DNA of 40,279 bases from Dorea sp. 5-2. Lineage in GTDB: Bacteria > Bacillota > Clostridia > Lachnospirales > Lachnospiraceae. How positions within the stretch are numbered: the stretch's first letter is position 1; every line of letters begins with the position of its first letter. Below the pieces are notes generated by a model. It saw nothing but the letters and a program-made list of their open reading frames with translations, was not told the DNA's origin and searched no databases. The position numbers were made by a program, and so were the translations under genes. Below, in pieces: positions 34,242 through 40,279 of this stretch. The DNA lies in contig NZ_KE159717.1 of assembly GCF_000403455.2 (NCBI RefSeq), positions 1 through 40,279 of the forward strand. The letters are read 5' to 3'.

Positions 34242-35792
34242 TGTGGTGGCTAAGTATATCCGGCTGTCGGATGAGGATGTGGATACCGGGAGGAGCGTGA
34301 AGCAGGAGAGCAACAGTGTTGTGTCCCAGAGGCGGCTTCTGGACGGGTTTATTGAGGGGGATGCGGGGCTTAGAAGGTGCCGGGTGCTGGAATTTTGTGA
34401 TGACGGGTTCAGCGGGACCGATTTCCGGCGCCCCGGTTTTGAGGGCATGATGGAGGCGGCGAAGCGTGGGGAGATTGGCTGTGTCATTGTGAAGGATTTT
34501 CCCGTCTGGGGAGGGATTATATTGAGGTGGGGAGTTATCTGGAACAGATTTTCCCGCTGATGGAGGTGCGGTGTATTTCGGTGAATGACCATTATGACAG
34601 TGAGGGTGTGCTGGGGACGGCTGGCGGTCTGAATGTGGCGTTTAAGAACCTGATTAATATGCTGTACAGCAGGGATTTGTCTAAGAAGATACGGTCTGCG
34701 CAGATGGCGCGGGCGCGGAAAGGGGAGTACCTGGGCGGGTTTGCCAGGTATGGGTATGAGAAATCCCCGGAGGATAAGCACCGGCTTGTGGTTGACCCGG
34801 AGGCGGCGGAGGTGGTGAGGAAGATTTTTACTATGGCGGCGGAAGGGGTTACGGTTTCGGGGATTGCACGGTATCTGAATGATAATGGCGTGCTTACCTG
34901 CGTGGAGTATAAGCAGAGGAAGAACAGCCGGTATCAGCATCCGGGCGGAGGGGTGAAGAAGCTGTGGGGGACTCAGTCGGTGCGTTCCATACTGTCGGAT
35001 GAGACTTATATCGGGAAGGTGGTGTGGAATCGTTCGGAGAAGTCTATTACTACGGGGAAGCGGATGCTGTGGCATGACCGTTCGGAGTGGGTGGTTGTGG
35101 ACGGGCAGCATGAGCCGCTGGTGTCGGAGGAATTGTTTGCTTTGGCGAATGAGAGGGCGAAGCCGAAGAAGAGGGACAGGAGCGGCGTGGATATGAGCGG
35201 CTTTAAGCGGGAGGTGCTGTTTGTGTGCGGGTACTGCGGGCGGTCTATGGTGAAGAAGAACCATAAGTATTGCTGCCGTTACCGGACCTGTGGGACTGAT
35301 ACGGAGTGCAGGAGGGCGGTGGAGGATATGGAGAAGCTGGAAGGGAGCGTTATGGAGTATGTGCGGAAGACGGCGGAGGTGATGCTGGGCAATTCCGGGA
35401 GGAAGGATGTGGGAGCGGAGAGGGAGACGCTGGGGAAGAAGTTGGACGCTTTGCGGAAGGAGAAGGAGCGGCTTTCGGCGGAGAAGATGTTTTTGTATGA
35501 TAAGTACCGGTCCGGGGGTATGACGCGGGAGCAGTTTGTGGGGAGGACGGGGAGTATGGGTGTGAGGGTTGAAGAGATTGGGAAGGAGATGGGGGAGGCA
35601 GAGGATGGGATTGAGAGGCTGAAAGGGTGCGGCTCCCAGGAGGGGGAGGCTGCGCTGGAGGGGATTGCGGTCTTGAAGGAATTTGATAAAGGGGTGTTGC
35701 GGAAGGGGATTGAGAGGATCAGAGTGTTTGGAGAAGGGCAGATTGAGGTTGTTTGGAAGGGTGGGGATATGTTCGGCGGGGGAGATTCGTAA
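34231..35792 (+). pseudogene. Serine recombinase 2, frameshifted by one base
   Basis: Starts MKVDVVAKYIRLSDEDVDTG with the serine at residue 13; DDGFSGTDFRRPGFEGMME and VKDF are normal. At 34497-34500 the run TTTT gives VKDFPVWGG; adding one T restores VKDFSRLGRDYIEVGSYLEQ and joins the frame that continues to 35792. The remainder (FKNLINMLYSRDLSKKIRSA, zinc ribbon VLFVCGYCGRSMVKKNHKY, coiled coil) is intact. A one-base deletion in a T-run: mutation, slippage switch or sequencing error. Confidence 0.9.
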
Positions 35793-35931
35793 AAATTTGT
35801 AGGAAGATTGACGGAGCCATGAGCGGGGTGCTTGTGGCTTTGGTGGTTTTGGGGTATAATATATTGCAGTGGAAAAGAGTGGCATTTATATATTTGATAT
35901 AGGTAAAAGTATAGATGAGGTTTGATTTGGA

Positions 35932-36522
35932 ATGAAAAGGGTTAAGGAATATGCGTATGGATTTGATATAAACGAAGAACTGACAATATATAGTAGGATA
36001 GGGGAGGAAAAATCACCATATCAAAATTACTGTGAATGGCATGGTTATATTTGTGAGAAATATGGAGGCGGTAAGTATGCAGAGTCTACATTGAAAAATT
36101 TTGTGCATTATTTGAAGCGTGAGAAAAATCTAATTATGAGCAGAAAAGAAATGTGGAATGGGTGTACAATGCCGTTATTAACGGTGTTCATTACGATTGT
36201 ATATACATTTGTATTTTCAGTGGTCAATGTGATAAATACTTATAATAATTCTATAAATATGTTGATAGATGAAGAATTTTTGGAGTATACAGGGTATAAT
36301 CCAAAGCTAATATATGAGGCATTGGAACAAAATTTACATTCCGGAATGTGGTTTTATATTTGGGGAGCTTTTTTAATGGGATTGATTGTTTTGATGTTTT
36401 TATTCTTTGCGTCTGTTAGAATTAGAAGTAATAATTTGAAGAATGAGTTTTATTCGGATTTCATAACGATTGTTCAAGAAATAATTGAAGAGCAAAAATC
36501 AGGAAATGCAGAAACGGCATAG
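35932..36522 (+). CDS. Unknown two-helix membrane protein
   Basis: 196 residues starting MKRVKEYAYGFDINEELTIY. Soluble N-terminus (about 80 residues), two membrane helices (MPLLTVFITIVYTFVFSVVNV and FYIWGAFLMGLIVLMFLFFASV) with an outside loop of about 45 residues, and a short acidic tail. No family recognised. AT-rich, unlike the recombinases before it. Weak ribosome site (TTTGGA). Eight bases before the next gene, so the two form a unit. Confidence 0.7.
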   Translation: MKRVKEYAYGFDINEELTIYSRIGEEKSPYQNYCEWHGYICEKYGGGKYAESTLKNFVHYLKREKNLIMSRKEMWNGCTMPLLTVFITIVYTFVFSVVNVINTYNNSINMLIDEEFLEYTGYNPKLIYEALEQNLHSGMWFYIWGAFLMGLIVLMFLFFASVRIRSNNLKNEFYSDFITIVQEIIEEQKSGNAETA

Positions 36523-36530
36523 GAGGGAAA

Positions 36531-37223
36531 ATGGATCATAAAGAAGGCGACTTTAGAAAAATATGTTTTCACTGTGCTTCCATTTATGAGATGGAAGGCG
36601 AGGAAATATTGACGTGTCCGGTTTGTGGAAAAAGTATACTGTTATCAGAATATGAAAAGGTAATGCAAGGTATTAGGCAGGCTGTTTTTGGAGGATGGAC
36701 ATGCAGGGAAAGGTATGATGGTGTAGAGGACGATGGGAGGCGCTATTATACAGAACCCTGTAGTGAGATATTAAATTTTGTGGCAGTGGCTGTTGCAAGT
36801 GGTTTGATTGGAAATATGTCATATGACATTGTTAAAAAGGTATTTGGTAAAATCGTTTCATATCTGAAACGGAGTAAGAAAAGTTGTGAGGATGAAACAT
36901 TAGTAGCTTTTTTGGAATCCCCGGAGAAGATAAAGAAATTTTCAGAATATATCAGTGCGTATTATGACGAATATGAGGGAACAGATGCTAAAACGAAGAA
37001 TGCGATTATGGAAGAGGTATTTGTGGATCATGTTTCTCATATCATAGACGGTCTGATAAAAATGAGACATAAAGACATTGATATAGACAAAGTGATGGAG
37101 GACAGCCCGCATACAAGGGAAGAGATAATGAAGATGGTTTTGGAAATACGGGATAAAGTGAATGCCAAACGATTGGAGGAAGAGGATTTTAAAGGTTTTT
37201 GGGATGACATAGATATTGATTAA
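36531..37223 (+). CDS. Unknown protein with N-terminal zinc ribbon
   Basis: 230 residues starting MDHKEGDFRKICFHCASIYE. CFHC...CPVC (residues 12-33) makes a zinc ribbon. A weakly hydrophobic stretch (ILNFVAVAVASGLIGNMSYD) follows, then a long helical acidic region. AGGAGG precedes the ATG. Pairs with the membrane protein upstream. Not recognised; an anti-phage or toxin-like accessory role is possible only by context. Confidence 0.7.
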   Translation: MDHKEGDFRKICFHCASIYEMEGEEILTCPVCGKSILLSEYEKVMQGIRQAVFGGWTCRERYDGVEDDGRRYYTEPCSEILNFVAVAVASGLIGNMSYDIVKKVFGKIVSYLKRSKKSCEDETLVAFLESPEKIKKFSEYISAYYDEYEGTDAKTKNAIMEEVFVDHVSHIIDGLIKMRHKDIDIDKVMEDSPHTREEIMKMVLEIRDKVNAKRLEEEDFKGFWDDIDID

Positions 37224-37704
37224 GGGAAGAAGGTTAAATACATATGTAAAGGAATAAAAAAGTTGAAAAATTTTTTGTCCTTTACTTGACACGGGCAGAG
37301 CCGATGAACAAGTGAGCAATCACGGTTTATCGGCTCTGTTCTTTATATAACCACGGGCAGTGCAAGCCCACCGAATAAAAAAAACGATGTATCGGTGGGC
37401 TGATTAGCCATGCTCTGAACACTCTCCGACTTCGCTTTTTGGAGTTTGGAGGGATTTTTATTGCCTACAAGCAGCTTTCACCTGCATCTACATATACCAT
37501 ACCGAGGATGGACGAATAACCTGTTAAAAAAATCCTCGTCAACACATGGGGGCTTTCTACCCTGCAAGTAGAAGTCAAATCTCTACATAATAGAAAAAAA
37601 ATCTCCATAGACCGTAAAGGTGTGACAGCCTTTGTTGTCGCCAGATAAGGATATTTTTATGTAGGGTACGGTGTAACTAAAATTGGTTGCACCGTATCTC
37701 TTTG
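37224..37704. other. 481-base non-coding region with tandem hairpins
   Basis: No gene fits. Two similar units each begin ACGGGCAG and hold a 10-bp perfect stem: CAGAGCCGAT/ATCGGCTCTG (37296-37305 / 37329-37338) and AGCCCACCGA/TCGGTGGGCT (37365-37374 / 37392-37401). A CGAGGAT...ATCCTCG dyad lies near 37503-37536. TACGGTGTAAC/GTTGCACCGTA (37667-37677 / 37686-37696) is likely the terminator of the minus-strand recombinase 3. Probably contains the boundary between two elements. Confidence 0.6.
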
Positions 37705-38985
37705 TTACGCCACAAATTTGAAGTCCTGCGGGTTGTTCCGTATTTCTTCCATCGTGGCAAGGATTTCTTTTTCGGTAGGAATATCTATCATCCCTACTGC
37801 CGTGAAGTAAATATCCACCTTCACATGGCTGTGACCGCCGGATTTGTCGCTGTTATGGACTTCGATACGCTCAATCAGCGAATTGACAAGCGTAGGGGTA
37901 AGTTCCTTAATGTCAGTCATTTCCCGAAGTGTGCGTAAGACAAGCCGTAAATCCACTATCCGCTGTTCGGCGTTCTGCAAGGTCTGTTGGCTTTTGGAAA
38001 CTTCCTGCGTCAATGATTTTTGTTCCTTTTCATAGCTTTGGAGCATTTTAGCGAACCGTTCATCAGGGAGTACACCGCCGGCATTCTGCTCAAATACTTT
38101 TTCAATCAGCTTGTCGATTTCTGTTATCCGCCTTGTGCCGTTCTCAACCGCCTGCTTGAGTCTTTTGTATTCTTTTTGCCGCATGGCGTTGTTTTTCTTT
38201 GCCAGCAGATACAGGAATACAGGCTCATAGCAGCGGACAAAATCGGATAAGTCGCTGACAGCTTCTAGCACAAGCCTTTCAAGGACAATATCACGGATAT
38301 AGTGCATGGCGCATTCCCCTCTGCCGGATTTATATTTGGAACAGCGGAAATGCTCCTGTTTCCTTGTCATGCTTTTGGCGGCTACAAAGTGCATTTTTGA
38401 TTTACAGTCATAACAATATACTAATCCTGAAAAGAGGCTTGTCCTGCCAGTTTTCGTCGGTCTGCGTTTGTGTCTCCGAAGCTCCTGCACTCTTAGCCAC
38501 TGTTCCTCGGAGATGATGGCTTCTTGCATGTCAGGTATGATTTGGTAATCTTCCTCGCTGTGTTGGATTCTCTTATGGACTTTGTAACTGACGGTAGTGC
38601 TTTTGAAATTGACGGCGCAGCCGGTGTACTGCCTGTTTTCAAGGATATACCCAACGGTCGCCTGTTCCCACCCATAAAGGTTTTTGGGGACTTTCTGCGC
38701 ATGTTTCCTGCCGATGGATTCAAAATAGGCGGCGGGGGAGAGTATCTGTTCTTCCTCAAGCTGCCTTGCAATCTGCATCGGGCCTTTCCCTGCAAGGCAC
38801 AGGGCAAAAATCTTCCTTACGGTTTCTGCCGCCGGTTCGTCGATTACCCATTGCTTCGGATTAGCTTCCGATTTCCTGTACCCATAGGGTACGATAGAAG
38901 CGATACGCTCCCCATGTTCCGCTTTAGACTGCCACACCGCACGGATTTTCTTAGAGGTCTGCGCCGCATACCATTCATTGAACAC
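37705..38985 (-). pseudogene. Serine recombinase 3, N-terminally truncated
   Basis: 426 codons from VFNEWYAAQTSKKIRAVWQS. Recombinase domain, zinc ribbon (LVYCYDCKSKMHFVAAKS... CSKYKSGRGEC) and coiled-coil C-terminus present; catalytic domain absent. The break is at the same F-N-E codons as recombinase 1, and the upstream DNA is the same 178-bp repeat. Its sequence is clearly different from recombinase 1 beyond the repeat, so it is not a duplicate. No ribosome site precedes the GTG. Confidence 0.9.
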
Positions 38986-39152
38986 AGGTTATTGGGGAAA
39001 GGGAAAGCAAACAGGCAAAAATCCAGTATTCATGCGGGTTTGCGGCGAGATGGCTCTCAAAAGCTAACCTCACAAAAGACAGATTATTGCACAATCACAT
39101 ATCGTTTCTAAGGGAGAATGTTGATTCCGGTCACATTCTCCCTTTTTTCATA
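38975..39152 (-). repeat. 178-bp perfect inverted repeat, right copy
   Basis: Exact inverted copy of 32833-33010. The inner end is in the F-N-E codons of the recombinase at 37705-38985; the outer end abuts the MITE-like element at 39154. No parA sequence follows, so if it is a C-type end it has been cut there. Confidence 0.95.
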
Positions 39153-39153
39153 C

Positions 39154-39491
39154 TGATTATTCTAATGCTTGAGAGCCACCAATTTAATCCTTGGGAGCCA
39201 CTTATAATTTAATGCTTGAGAGCCATTACAATATACTAGATATAGTATGTCTATTATTTACCGCTTATAACATTGTCTCAGAATTGCTTTAAACCTGCAA
39301 GGGTAAATACACTGCGTTGCACCCCTTGTAGGTTTAAAACAATTCTGAGATAGGATAATCAAGCGGTTAAGGCTAAGTGTACTTTGATCATAGATACACT
39401 ATATATTGTGGTGGCTCTGAAAGATTAAAATAGACTTGTATTGATGGCTCTGAAGCCTTAGAACAGTGGCTCTCAAGCATTAAAATAATCA
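39154..39491. mobile_element. 338-bp palindromic MITE-like element
   Basis: Outer inverted repeats TGATTATT(C/T)TAATGCTTGAGAGCCAC. Each side carries three spaced copies of an AAT-CTT-GAGAGCCA motif (39164, 39186, 39211 on one strand; 39411, 39444, 39466 on the other). A central dyad TCTCAGAATTG...CAATTCTGAGA (39276-39350) includes AAACCTGCAAGGG/CCCCTTGTAGGTTT. No transposase. Multiple end repeats are a habit of IS21-like elements, but the family is not certain. Confidence 0.7.
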
Positions 39492-40279
39492 CTTACGCCG
39501 CTTCGTGCGTCCGCTCCTGATCTTTATATTTATAAGGAAGATTATACTAATCAGATTCCGTCAGAGCTTGATGAAGTAATCAGAAAATACCCGGGCGTGA
39601 AGCGTGCATTTGGCAGGGGTTATGCAGAGTTTACGGTTCCAGGAGAAGGGAGCACGCTTATCGTGATTTCTTATGATGACCAGCAATTTCAGTGGGCAAA
39701 GGATTCTCTGATTGAGGGAAATCTTCAGGATGCGATAGATGGAAAAGGTATGCTTTCCGTACATCGGGAAGGGAATACATTTGCTGCAGGCAGCAATGTC
39801 ACGGTATCGGCAGGCGGTGGGGAGAAAGAAACTTCCATAGTCGGTACCCTTGGAGATGTTCCGTATAGTTATGGAGCGGACAGTACTACAGACAGTATGA
39901 CAGGAATGGCAGTCTGCTCGGAAGAATTGTTCCGGAAACTGACAGGGGAAGACGGGTATGCGGTTCTTGATGTACAGCTTAATCGGGATGCAACGGATTC
40001 ACAGGTGCAGGAAATCCGCAAGGTAATGGAACAGGAATGTGGCGGCAGTGTTGCATTTTCTGACAAACGGATCGGAAACAAGGAAACGAAAGGGGCAAGC
40101 TATTCGATGTCTGTATTTCTCTATGGTTTTTTGGCAGTGATTGCTATGATTGGTTTCTTTAATATCATCAATAATATTGCCATGAGCGTGTCGGCGCGGA
40201 TGAGGGAGTATGGCGCGATGCGGGCGATTGGAATGACTGTGCGGCAGTTAAACAGGATGGTATTGGGTGAGACAATGAC
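39492..40279 (+). pseudogene. FtsX/MacB-type ABC permease, 5'-truncated (3' beyond window)
   Basis: Open frame from LTPLRASAPDLYIYKEDYTN to the window end, about 262 codons with no start. A long extracytoplasmic domain (residues 1-195) leads into a membrane helix (FLYGFLAVIAMIGFFNIINN) and the FtsX signature SARMREYGAMRAIGMTVRQL. The beginning is replaced by the MITE-like element at 39491. It belongs to host or another element, not to C. The window edge prevents judging the 3' end. Confidence 0.82.

Noticed and set aside
33267..35885. 872-codon open frame on the minus strand
   Set aside because: It is antisense to recombinases 1 and 2, whose domains are recognisable. Its product is a proline/histidine/leucine-rich string with no domain, the mirror of G-rich coding DNA.
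39561..40081. Small minus-strand frames at 39561-39764 and 39869-40081
   Set aside because: Both mirror the FtsX permease fragment, which carries the family signature.

Overview
The window is a stack of nested mobile elements from a gut-type low-GC Gram-positive (Clostridia; Lachnospiraceae/Oscillospiraceae-like). The evidence is the combination of Tn4451/Tn5397-type large serine recombinases, TnpW-like small proteins, PcfB, Maff2, PrgI and VirB4 transfer genes, strong GGAGG ribosome sites, and Tn916-like sigma/HTH regulators. Apart from a small HTH gene (20182-20394), almost everything left of base 33000 is coded on the minus strand.

Backbone (element C, about 1-33005): an integrative conjugative element read right to left as parA, parB, small DUF genes, a replication initiator, a nucleotide-hydrolase-like DUF, pcfB, virD4, maff2, a VirB6/TrbL-like membrane gene, prgI and virB4 (cut by the window edge). 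It has been broken twice. Element B (about 14503-27362) lies inside virD4, and joining the two flanks restores one open frame of about 611 codons. Element A (about 2306-13337) lies inside maff2, and joining the flanks restores a 71-residue Maff2 protein.

Element A (11 kb) is a mobilizable element. It carries a serine recombinase at its left end, tnpW, a dnaC-like ATPase, a rep gene with iterons, a Cys-rich protein, a relaxase and MobC with a candidate oriT, Tn916 orf7/orf8-like regulators, and a cargo ABC exporter next to a MerR/TipAS regulator with a textbook 19-bp-spacer promoter. Element B (12.9 kb) carries the same tnpW-dnaC-rep-Cys-rich core, but with a MOBQ (MobA/MobL) relaxase, an RSF1010-like oriT, two sigma-like regulators, a TetR-controlled two-gene ABC/immunity-type cargo and a 620-residue serine recombinase at the right end. 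B appears decayed: its relaxase has an in-frame amber codon and an ATA in place of the start codon, and its DnaC-like ATPase has lost a P-loop glycine.

Right part (33000-39152): 178-bp perfect inverted repeats (the parA leader of element C) flank a 6-kb segment. At both inner ends the repeat stops at the same conserved codons (F-N-E) of two different, N-terminally truncated serine recombinases. Inside are a second recombinase with a 1-base frameshift, an AT-rich pair of unknown genes and a hairpin-rich non-coding stretch. The simplest reading is that element C integrates into the conserved catalytic-domain coding sequence of other elements' recombinases, and that a second, mostly deleted C-type end sits in the right-hand recombinase.

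Far right: a 338-bp palindromic MITE-like element with three tandem copies of an end repeat on each side (39154-39491) abuts a 5'-truncated FtsX/MacB-type ABC permease that runs off the window. No tRNA, rRNA or CRISPR was seen.
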